Shown here: piece after piece, positions 1 to 6,185 of the stretch
Layout: the number at the start of each line of letters is the position of its first letter
How positions within the stretch are numbered: position 1 is the stretch's first letter
Origin: Akkermansiaceae bacterium UBA4145
GTDB taxonomy: Bacteria; Verrucomicrobiota; Verrucomicrobiia; Verrucomicrobiales; Akkermansiaceae
DNA: 9,295 bases
Direction of reading: 5' to 3'
NCBI GenBank assembly: GCA_002380675.1
Contig: DFWB01000373.1
Location: 1-9,295, forward strand
Made by a program: the position numbers and the translations under genes
Notes under the pieces: model-generated
The model's database searches: none
What the model was told of the DNA's origin: nothing
The model's input: only the letters and a program-made list of their open reading frames with translations

Positions 1-111
1 GCTGTCAACGCACGAGGCAGTCTGATTCGACTGCGCAACCAACGTTTACAAAACCGCTTGAATCTTCACCTCGCACTGGGAGGCGACTACGAAACCTCAG
101 AAGAAAACTGA
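1..111 (+). CDS. C-terminal fragment, probable TolC/NodT-family outer membrane efflux protein
   Basis: Frame 1 is open from the left edge to a TGA at 109-111, giving the last 36 residues of a protein that begins outside the window. The tail contains RLQNRLNLHLALGGDYE, which resembles the end of the last helical repeat of TolC/NodT/CusC-type outer membrane channel proteins, where a pattern like 'NRV-L-ALGG' is common just before a short polar tail. If so, this is the outer membrane exit duct of a tripartite efflux pump, whose inner membrane and adaptor genes would lie to the left. The assignment rests on this one motif. The gene is convergent with the HAD-FolB gene, with 28 bases between the stop codons and no obvious terminator. 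Confidence 0.5.
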   Translation, partial: AVNARGSLIRLRNQRLQNRLNLHLALGGDYETSEEN

Positions 112-139
112 CGCGGCCGATCCCTCCCGCACAAAATGC

Positions 140-1138
140 TCAGCTATCTCGATACCTTCGGGTCTTAACGAGGACGCAATCGGTTCTCGGCAGGATCTTT
201 TTTTCCACCTCCACGATCACCTCTCTCGCGTCAAACTCATCGAGGACCATTTCTGCGACTTCTACCGAAAGAGTCTCAATCAATTTTCGCGGCCGCTTGC
301 CTGCAAGTTCGGTAATCCGCTTCGCTACTGCGTCATAGTCGACGGTATTCTCCACACGGTCCTCGAGCATGTTGAAGTTCATGCCTGGCCTGATATCAAC
401 AGTAAGATGAAGAGTCTGACGAAGGGCTCTTTCCTTATCGGGAACGCCAATGAAGCAATCCACGGCAAGCCGCCTGATGACAATCCAGTCACCTGCTGCG
501 TCCGGGACAATCGCCCTGCCGTTTCTCAGCATGGCATGTAATGACCTGATCGAAGATATAATGAAGGTGGGCTCTCCCGTCTCGAGTTTTTCAAGCGGGT
601 CATAACCACTTAACACCGCCACCGAGGAGACGCCTCCGAAGTGCGCTGTTTCTATATCGTGCAGCATGTCACCCACATAGGCTGTCTCTTCTTTCACTAA
701 GCCCTTATCCTGAATGAGCTCAGCAATCACCTTTCGTTTATCGATTATTCCCGAATAAACGGCCTCGAAATGGCGCTGGAATCCAAATCTCTTTGCCTGC
801 TCACTGAAGATTTCCGAATTCATGCTGGTGAGCACAAACAAGCGAATCCCATTCTCGCTACACCACTCAAGAAAGTCACGGGTTCCATTCAGAGGCGTCA
901 CAGATTCCTCGCTCGCATCAAAAGAATGACGAAAGTGCTCCTCAAGATCCACAAGAGATACTCCGGGAACATGATCTTCGTACCATTCGGAGTAGGGCAG
1001 CCGGAAGCTCTCACGAAATTTCTCCCAGCTCATAGGTTTCTTCCCATAAGCAGTAAGGACCGCGTTGGTCGCCGTAAGGGTTGGACCTGAATCGTCCACC
1101 AAAGTACCTGACCAGTCCAAGATGAGGGATCTAAACAT
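140..1138 (-). CDS. HAD-superfamily hydrolase domain fused to dihydroneopterin aldolase (FolB)
   Basis: This 332-residue protein has two domains. Residues 1-205 form a HAD hydrolase of the phosphoglycolate-phosphatase-like type: motif I is D8-W-S10-G-T12, motif II is T104 after LFVL, the motif III lysine is K134 or K136, and motif IV is G156-D157 with D161. Residues 217-332 look like a full dihydroneopterin aldolase, which cleaves 7,8-dihydroneopterin to 6-hydroxymethyl-dihydropterin and glycolaldehyde in folate synthesis. The expected residues are present: E236 in the KER segment, Y268 in VDYDAV, E288 in LIETLS, and K313/K314 before ILP. Both domains are near normal length for their families. 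The odd point is S10: the second Asp of the DxD motif, the general acid/base of HAD phosphatases, is absent. The ATG at 1138 has only a weak ribosome site, and an in-frame TAG lies 24 bases upstream, so the start is well bounded. It is the last gene of the minus-strand group and follows DUF721 by 68 bases. The FolB call is firm; the HAD substrate is unknown. Confidence 0.9.
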   Translation of the reverse strand: MFRSLILDWSGTLVDDSGPTLTATNAVLTAYGKKPMSWEKFRESFRLPYSEWYEDHVPGVSLVDLEEHFRHSFDASEESVTPLNGTRDFLEWCSENGIRLFVLTSMNSEIFSEQAKRFGFQRHFEAVYSGIIDKRKVIAELIQDKGLVKEETAYVGDMLHDIETAHFGGVSSVAVLSGYDPLEKLETGEPTFIISSIRSLHAMLRNGRAIVPDAAGDWIVIRRLAVDCFIGVPDKERALRQTLHLTVDIRPGMNFNMLEDRVENTVDYDAVAKRITELAGKRPRKLIETLSVEVAEMVLDEFDAREVIVEVEKKILPRTDCVLVKTRRYRDS

Positions 1139-1206
1139 GATTGTAGGAAATTCTTCTGTTGGCTAAAGCGGTCCTCCTCTCCGGAAGGAGAACAATTATT
1201 CCGAGG

Positions 1207-1554
1207 TCACCCGAGGATTAATTGAACCTCCCGAATTGTATTTCTTCCCAACTTCTGCTGAAGGCGCTGGAGAAGATCTTTCTTGGTCTGTTCGAGATGA
1301 AACCGCATCGATGGCTGAATGACCTTGAGGGTTAACTTGCCATGATTCAGGGACACCGGCTCGGTTTGCCTCCCCACGAACTCGCCCGCAACCTCGCTCC
1401 ACGCACCGCGCAGGCGACTCTCCTCGATCCCCTCAGTGAGCCGCAAATCCTTGAGGATAGCACTCAGAACATCAGCAGGTGTCGAGACATTGGCTTCCAA
1501 GTCTAGAGGCTCGCCAACCCCACGAAAATCCCTGAGGACCTGCGCTCGGATCAT
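1207..1554 (-). CDS. DUF721 / DciA-family protein
   Basis: This 115-residue protein fits the DUF721 (DciA) family. Members load or support the replicative helicase DnaB in bacteria that lack DnaC/DnaI. The pattern seen is a helical N-terminal part, W52 in GAWSEVAG, a VGRQTEPVSL stretch, a beta segment HGKLTLKVIQP (71-81), and a final amphipathic part HLEQTKKDLLQRLQQKLG followed by a short strand. The frame stays open upstream through the whole ferredoxin gene, but I take the ATG at 1552-1554 because a purine-rich GAAGGAAG lies directly before it and the family homology begins shortly after. A longer version starting at 1767 would be arginine-rich, low-complexity sequence read out of frame over the ferredoxin. 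The gene begins 38 bases after the ferredoxin stop and is probably co-transcribed with it. Other DUF721 proteins are often fused or longer, so the helicase-loader role is inferred from the family. Confidence 0.8.
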   Translation of the reverse strand: MIRAQVLRDFRGVGEPLDLEANVSTPADVLSAILKDLRLTEGIEESRLRGAWSEVAGEFVGRQTEPVSLNHGKLTLKVIQPSMRFHLEQTKKDLLQRLQQKLGRNTIREVQLILG

Positions 1555-1592
1555 CTTCCTTCGCGCAACTCCCCTACGTCGGACAACCTTAT

Positions 1593-1829
1593 TCAGTCGT
1601 CCGTTCCGTCGCCGATGGCTTCCACCGGACAACCCTCCATGGCCTCTCGGCACAGTTCCTCCTCTTGCTGGTTTTCTGGCTGCTTGTACACGTACGAATA
1701 GCCCTCGTCTTCTTCCCTCGTAAAATTGTCCGGGGCCGTTTCCCGACACAGATCGCAATCGATGCACATGCTGTCCACGTAGAACTTCCCATCTACATTT
1801 TCCGGGTTTTTATCTTCGCGATCTGCCAT
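1593..1829 (-). CDS. Small single-cluster ferredoxin ([4Fe-4S] or [3Fe-4S] type)
   Basis: This is a 78-residue, very acidic cytoplasmic protein. The cluster ligands are C22-x2-C25-x2-C28, followed by C67-P near the C-terminus, which is the arrangement of one-cluster bacterial ferredoxins. C60 is an extra cysteine; in several such ferredoxins an additional pair near this place forms a disulfide or a vestigial second site, but here it has no clear partner. The likely role is low-potential electron transfer; the partner enzyme cannot be read from the context. The ATG at 1827-1829 is preceded by AAGGA three bases upstream, a good if close ribosome site. It is the first gene of the minus-strand group, divergent from the membrane-protein gene at 1888 with only 58 bases between the starts, where a promoter must lie. 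I see no convincing -10/-35 pair there. Confidence 0.9.
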   Translation of the reverse strand: MADREDKNPENVDGKFYVDSMCIDCDLCRETAPDNFTREEDEGYSYVYKQPENQQEEELCREAMEGCPVEAIGDGTDD

Positions 1830-1887
1830 TTTTCCTTCAGGCCGGATAAAATTTCGCTCTTCAATCCTTGGCCCAGCTCCGGAAGAG

Positions 1888-2667
1888 ATGCAAATCTTTT
1901 ATGCTACTACAGGAAGTCCTCCCCGATTCAGCACTGGCCAAGAGCGGACCGAGCAGCTAGAGCTTGGCTCAGCCCGGATGGACCCGCTCGCAGACATGGA
2001 ATCCAACTCACCCGCTGGCGGGGAAACAAACCTTTCCAAGGCCCGTGCGGAGGAGGATGCAGTAGGTTCCGGCAAGGACGAATCCCCTGATTCGGGTCCA
2101 CTCGATCCGGATTCCTCCTCTATTTTAAAGGGGTTCTCAACCCGCGAGATTATCTGGGTGAGCAGTCTTGCCCTTGCGATCACTCTCATTGGGGTATTTG
2201 CCCTTAGTCTTTTCTTTGGAAGCATTACCACCAGCACATCCGAGAATGTTGACTTCCCGGTAAAAGGAGAGCACCTGACCATCGAGAAAATCGAGACCTA
2301 CTGGCGAAAAGTAAATCCTGAGTCAGACAGAGGCGTCCAACTCGGCACCAAGTTCATTCCCGCGGCCCGGGTCACCCTGAAATCCTCTGGCTCCGGTTCT
2401 CTTCGATTTCTTTTCGAGAATCCCAAGGGTGACCTTATCGGAGATTCTGTCACCGTTACGGCCTCAGGCGGGAATTTCCTTGATAGCGAGCAGCCCTCTA
2501 CAGACATCCGAGCTACTGGAGGATTCAAGGATCTGGGCGACTACAATGAATACCTGACAGAACAAGTCCGTCTCTGGAAGCTCGTGGTCTTGGAGGGGGG
2601 GGCAGACTCTGAGAGCGCGGCATTCACCCCGTTTATTCGGATGCCCATTTCTCCCAAACGTCGCTAA
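1888..2667 (+). CDS. Single-pass membrane protein of unknown function
   Basis: I do not recognise this 259-residue protein. Residues 1-80 are hydrophilic and low in complexity (Ser, Gly, Glu, Asp, Pro). One strongly hydrophobic helix spans about 88-113 (IIWVSSLALAITL and onward), with K81 and R86 before it, so the N-terminus is probably cytoplasmic. About 145 residues follow outside, rich in predicted beta strands, with a stretch around RVTLKSSGSGSLRFLFENP (161-179) and a Tyr/Trp-containing end (DYNEYLTEQVRLW). This could be a small periplasmic beta domain on a membrane anchor. The start is uncertain: ATG 1888 has GGAAGAG directly before it, while ATGs at 1978 and 1996 would remove 30 or 36 residues with no loss of the helix. 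The stop lies 13 bases before the ChdC start, so the two genes are probably one transcript. A run of eight G occurs near the 3' end (2595-2602). Confidence 0.75.
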   Translation: MQIFYATTGSPPRFSTGQERTEQLELGSARMDPLADMESNSPAGGETNLSKARAEEDAVGSGKDESPDSGPLDPDSSSILKGFSTREIIWVSSLALAITLIGVFALSLFFGSITTSTSENVDFPVKGEHLTIEKIETYWRKVNPESDRGVQLGTKFIPAARVTLKSSGSGSLRFLFENPKGDLIGDSVTVTASGGNFLDSEQPSTDIRATGGFKDLGDYNEYLTEQVRLWKLVVLEGGADSESAAFTPFIRMPISPKRR

Positions 2668-2680
2668 AACCGATTTTACC

Positions 2681-3505
2681 ATGTCTGAACCTGCTCCTCC
2701 ACTCGTCCCGCGCGAAGGCTGGCACGTAATGCATCTCTTCTACCACATCGACCACGGACAGTGGCAGATGCTGGACGAGGATGAAAAACGAGAAGCCAAG
2801 ACTGGATTCACAGAGCTCATTCAGGAAATTCGGACCACTCCGGACACTCAGCTTTTAACCTTCACCATTGCCACACCCAAGGCGGACCTTGGATTTATGC
2901 TTCTCACTCCGGACCTTCAGATCGCGAACACCTTCGAGAAGCGGCTCACACTCTCTCTGGGTGTGGACGTCCTGACTCCCGTCTATTCCTACCTGTCACA
3001 AACTGAGCGCTCTGAATACACGACGAGTAGCGAGCAGTATGCGGAAGAAACTCTCAAGCAGGAAGAAGGCCTGTCCGAGGGCAGCCCCGAGTTCAGCTCA
3101 AAGCTGAAGGAATTTGATGAGCGAATGGAGCATTATCTTCAACACAGGCTCTACCCTTCGTTACCAGATTGGCCGGCAATCTGCTTTTATCCGATGTCCA
3201 AGCGTCGCCACGGGAACGACAATTGGTATGCTCTTGATTACGAGGAGAGACGCACACTGATGAAGGGGCATGCTACAACTGGACGCAAGTACTCGGGTCG
3301 CATCCTTCAACTGATCACCGGCTCTACCGGGCTCGACGATGCAGAATGGGGTGTGACTTTGCTGGCAAAGGACACAATTGACATCAAAGCCATCGTCTAC
3401 GAGATGCGATTTGATCCGGTCTCCGTACGGTATGGGGAGTTCGGGGACTTCTATATTGGGATGCAAATGCCCTTAGACGAAATCTTCAAAAGACTCTGCC
3501 TCTGA
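2681..3505 (+). CDS. hemQ: Coproheme decarboxylase, chlorite-dismutase family (ChdC/HemQ)
   Basis: This 274-residue protein matches the Gram-positive-type ChdC, which oxidatively decarboxylates Fe-coproporphyrin III to heme b with hydrogen peroxide, the last step of the coproporphyrin-dependent heme pathway. Visible landmarks are R156 in QHRLYP, Y170 in YPMSKRR (the catalytic tyrosine position in family members) with M172, the WYALDYEERR segment (182-191), proximal-ligand candidate H197 in LMKGHATTGR, Q210 in the ILQLITGS segment (distal side), and the DDAEWGVTLLAKD and DFYIG blocks. The residues that separate decarboxylases from true chlorite dismutases are therefore kept. Length is slightly above the roughly 250 usual, because of a charged stretch at about 110-150. 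The protein has no signal peptide and acts in the cytoplasm. No clear ribosome site precedes the ATG, which fits translation coupled to the upstream membrane-protein gene. Confidence 0.9.
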   Translation: MSEPAPPLVPREGWHVMHLFYHIDHGQWQMLDEDEKREAKTGFTELIQEIRTTPDTQLLTFTIATPKADLGFMLLTPDLQIANTFEKRLTLSLGVDVLTPVYSYLSQTERSEYTTSSEQYAEETLKQEEGLSEGSPEFSSKLKEFDERMEHYLQHRLYPSLPDWPAICFYPMSKRRHGNDNWYALDYEERRTLMKGHATTGRKYSGRILQLITGSTGLDDAEWGVTLLAKDTIDIKAIVYEMRFDPVSVRYGEFGDFYIGMQMPLDEIFKRLCL

Positions 3506-3536
3506 GAGTGCAGAGCACCTGACGCTCGCCTCTTGT

Positions 3537-4724
3537 TCACTTTCCCACGGGACCAAGGTGGATCAACGATCCGAAATACCACTCCCACAAGGACCAGCCT
3601 CCAAAAATCCATGCGGCGCCGCCAAGAGCCAAAAAGGGACCGAAAGGCAGCTGTCTCCCGAACCCTACCCGAGCCGGCAAGGCCCACAAGATGGCAAAGA
3701 TACACGCGGCGAATAAGGAGAAGGCCACTCCCTGCCATCCTATAAAGGCCCCGATCAACCCCAAGAGCGGAGGATCCCCATCACCCATCGCCTCACGGGG
3801 AACAGCGACCTTGGTAGCTTTACCGCTAAGGGACTTCAGCTCTTCAATGGAGTAGGTCTTGCCTCCTGCCTCAACGGTCTCCCGGCTGATCACCAGCGTT
3901 TTTGCCTTCACCGGTTTTCCATCAATGCGAACACCATGCCCCTCGATCTCAAGCCGGTCATAATCTCTGAAAAACAGATCTCCCCAGGGATAAATATCGT
4001 CCGTATGGCCCCCTCCCCTCGGATCTCCTTGCGAGCTCTTGATGACAAAACTCAATTGCTCTGCCTCCGATTCGGGCTCGCGCAGATGCCATTCGGCAGC
4101 ATCCGGGAATTGAAGCCGTTTTATCCCCATGAGCTTTTTCCCAAGATAGACCACCAGACTTAAACCACCCCAGCCTGCAGCGATACCCGCCACCGCCCGA
4201 ACTCCACCCTCCCACCATCTTATCGAATCTGGCATTCCAGAAAGAGTCACAAGGGTTGGATCGATACACGCTCCGACTACCCCAATACCCATCCCCCACC
4301 AGCAGAAATCGACAGGCACGACCATGAGATCTGCATCAATCCATGCGATTGCAACGAGCAACACACTCAGAGCTGCCACGAGCAACGCGGCGACTGGTGA
4401 GGCAGGGGTTCGATCTACCACAAAAACGATCCACCCTCCCAGGAAAAGGACTGCTGTCACCAACTCCACAAAGGGGTAGCGAATACTGATTCGCGCCTCA
4501 CAGCTTGCACACTTCCCTCGCTGCACCAGCCAGGTAAACAGAGGGATATTCCGGTACCAGGGAATTTCCACCCGGCATCCGGGGCAGAACGAGCGGCTTG
4601 GCGTGGTTACCGACATTCCTTCCCGAGGCCAACGGTAGATGACCACATTCAGATACGACCCAACACAGGCCCCGATGGCAAACATGCCCCATGCCCATAT
4701 CGGAAGCCGGAAAATCTCTTCCAT
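3537..4724 (-). CDS. Prepilin peptidase / N-methyltransferase (A24 family, PilD-like) with a large cytoplasmic insert
   Basis: This 395-residue polytopic membrane enzyme would cleave the leader of type IV prepilins or type II secretion pseudopilins and methylate the new N-terminus. The N-terminal domain carries GSYLNVVIYRWP (22-33) and the zinc-type cysteine pairs C47-x2-C50 and C72-x2-C75, followed by several membrane helices. The first catalytic Asp is D130 in AWIDADLMVVPVD. The second is D317 in MGDGDPPLLGLIGAFIG, where the usual 'GDxKLL' lysine is replaced by P319. The C-terminus LPFGPFLALGG is typical. Between the helix ending near residue 200 and D317 lies an insert of about 110 polar residues not found in the classical enzymes, so the protein is longer than the usual 250-290. 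It is convergent with ChdC (31 bases) and divergent from the CCA-transferase gene. No pilin gene lies in the window, so the substrate is unknown. Confidence 0.9.
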   Translation of the reverse strand: MEEIFRLPIWAWGMFAIGACVGSYLNVVIYRWPREGMSVTTPSRSFCPGCRVEIPWYRNIPLFTWLVQRGKCASCEARISIRYPFVELVTAVLFLGGWIVFVVDRTPASPVAALLVAALSVLLVAIAWIDADLMVVPVDFCWWGMGIGVVGACIDPTLVTLSGMPDSIRWWEGGVRAVAGIAAGWGGLSLVVYLGKKLMGIKRLQFPDAAEWHLREPESEAEQLSFVIKSSQGDPRGGGHTDDIYPWGDLFFRDYDRLEIEGHGVRIDGKPVKAKTLVISRETVEAGGKTYSIEELKSLSGKATKVAVPREAMGDGDPPLLGLIGAFIGWQGVAFSLFAACIFAILWALPARVGFGRQLPFGPFLALGGAAWIFGGWSLWEWYFGSLIHLGPVGK

Positions 4725-4802
4725 CTGCCAGATAGTATGCCCTTTCCGAAGGATTTCGAAAATAACATTTGTCCACGGACGAGGTTATGCTTTTGAAGCA
4801 CA

Positions 4803-6122
4803 GTGCATCCGGTCCGCAAAGCTGCTCAGCATATCGCACACCGTCTCAAGACGGCGGGCCATGAGGCACTCTTTGCTGGTGGCTGCGTCCGTGACGCCTT
4901 ACTGAAGGTAGCGCCGTCTGACTACGATATCGCTACCTCTGCGACACCGGAGGAGATTCTCAAGCTCTTTCCGGGCAGCGACGAAGTGGGTGCTCATTTC
5001 GGCGTAATCCTTGTCAGAGAAAGTGGTCATAATTTCGAAATCGCCACCTTTCGTTCCGATGGCACGTATCTCGATGGACGCCGCCCAGAAACGGTCATCT
5101 TTACCGATGCAGAGAATGATGCGCGGCGACGGGATTTCACCATTAACGGACTCTTTGAAGATCCGTTCACTGGCGAAATTGTAGACTATGTGGGCGGAGT
5201 GAATGATCTCAAAGCTGGCATCCTGCGAGCGATCGGAACTCCCCATGAACGGTTTACCGAGGACGCTCTTCGCCTTATCCGAGCCGTAAGGTTTGCCTCC
5301 AGAACGGGATTTGAAATTGATCCTTCTACGTGGAGTGCCGTCTGCAGGCATGCCGCGCTTCTTGCAAGGGTGAGCCCCGAGAGGATCCGAGATGAGTTCG
5401 ACAAAATCATAACAGACCGCTCCAGACGAAGAGGTCTTGAGCTGCTTGTTACCGGCGGCCTGATGCAATTCATCATACCCGAGTTCCTGAAGCTGCAGGG
5501 CTGTGAGCAATCCCCCCAATTTCACCCAGAGGGAGACGTCTATGTCCACACCCTGCTGATGACGGAACTCCTCGATGACTGCGCCTCACTGGAGCTCGTC
5601 CTATCGGTCCTCCTCCACGATATAGCAAAACCCCCAACCTTCACCGTCGATGAAACGGGCCGCATAAGAAATAATGGTCACGACCGCATTGGTGCAGAAA
5701 TGTCAGCTGTCATTCTCCGCCGCCTGCGCTACTCTAATCAGGTAATCGAAGACGTCTGCTCCATGGTTGGTAACCACATGAATTTCATGAACGTGCAGAA
5801 GATGCGACCTGCCAAACTGAAGCGCTTCATGGCCCGCACTACCTATCAGGAAGAGCTCGAATTACACCGTGTCGACTGCACTAGCAGTCACGGAATGCTC
5901 GATAACATTGAATTCCTGCACTCCAAGAGCGAGGAATTCGCAAGCGAGCCTTTGATTCCACCTCCACTCCTTACGGGCCGCGACCTTATCTCTCTGGGAT
6001 TGAGGCCTGGGCCACGTTTTGGGAAAATCCTGCACCATCTCCAGACTGAACAGCTGGAGGGACGTATTACAGACCGCTCCTCTGCGCTGGCGGAAGTAAA
6101 CCGAAAATTCATATCGAAGTGA
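4803..6122 (+). CDS. CCA tRNA nucleotidyltransferase / poly(A)-polymerase family protein with HD domain
   Basis: This 439-residue enzyme of the class II nucleotidyltransferase family adds or repairs the 3' CCA of tRNA, or possibly adds poly(A). The head domain contains FAGGCVRDALL (24-34), the metal-binding D40-Y-D42 in DYDIATSA, RRRDFTINGL (108-117) and the EDALRLIRAVRFA block (153-165). A C-terminal HD-type domain follows, with H249, H272-D273 in LLHDIAKPPTF, H293-D294 and H325, as seen in the CCA enzymes that also have phosphohydrolase activity. The start is a GTG at 4803: an in-frame TGA sits at 4794-4796, no other standard start lies between, and GAAG is placed five bases upstream. Homology with the family begins at once (GHEALFAGG). 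The ATG at 4787 is in another frame. The gene is divergent from the prepilin peptidase and heads a plus-strand run with the AsnC-like gene 63 bases downstream. Confidence 0.93.
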   Translation: MHPVRKAAQHIAHRLKTAGHEALFAGGCVRDALLKVAPSDYDIATSATPEEILKLFPGSDEVGAHFGVILVRESGHNFEIATFRSDGTYLDGRRPETVIFTDAENDARRRDFTINGLFEDPFTGEIVDYVGGVNDLKAGILRAIGTPHERFTEDALRLIRAVRFASRTGFEIDPSTWSAVCRHAALLARVSPERIRDEFDKIITDRSRRRGLELLVTGGLMQFIIPEFLKLQGCEQSPQFHPEGDVYVHTLLMTELLDDCASLELVLSVLLHDIAKPPTFTVDETGRIRNNGHDRIGAEMSAVILRRLRYSNQVIEDVCSMVGNHMNFMNVQKMRPAKLKRFMARTTYQEELELHRVDCTSSHGMLDNIEFLHSKSEEFASEPLIPPPLLTGRDLISLGLRPGPRFGKILHHLQTEQLEGRITDRSSALAEVNRKFISK

Positions 6123-6185
6123 GGTTCTTCTTTCTTCACCCTTCTCCCCCACGACATTCACAATAAGGAAATTCACCCTGACCTC

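Noticed and set aside
1173..1191. Minus-strand AGGAGG (1178-1173) next to a five-pair stem TCTCC/GGAGA, upstream of the HAD-FolB gene.
   Set aside because: No start codon lies at a usable distance after the AGGAGG, an in-frame TAG follows, and the stem is too short to call a regulatory structure.
1555..1767. The DUF721 frame stays open for 71 more codons across the ferredoxin gene, suggesting a long overlapping protein.
   Set aside because: The extra part is Arg/Gly-rich and reads like the out-of-frame shadow of the ferredoxin; a good ribosome site precedes the ATG at 1554.
1665..2090. A 141-codon plus-strand frame spanning the ferredoxin/membrane-protein gap.
   Set aside because: It is antisense to the ferredoxin and out of frame with the membrane protein; its hydrophobic start is the complement of acidic codons in the ferredoxin.
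3494..3515. Inverted repeat CTCTGC / GCAGAG at the ChdC stop codon, as a possible terminator between convergent genes.
   Set aside because: Only six pairs with a ten-base loop and no run of T after it on either strand.
4725..4802. Possible divergent promoters between the prepilin peptidase and the CCA-transferase genes (TACTAT on the minus strand, TATGCT on the plus strand).
   Set aside because: The -10-like hexamers lack convincing -35 partners at 16-18 bases, so no promoter is called, although one is expected here.
4899..5549. A 216-codon open frame on the minus strand inside the CCA-transferase gene.
   Set aside because: It is fully antisense to a well-conserved enzyme, has no recognisable domain and no ribosome site that I can defend.
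6123..6185. Pyrimidine-rich gap after the CCA-transferase gene as a terminator.
   Set aside because: Only a four-pair stem (GAAG/CTTC) is visible and the T-rich stretch is broken by C, so it is not a credible rho-independent terminator.
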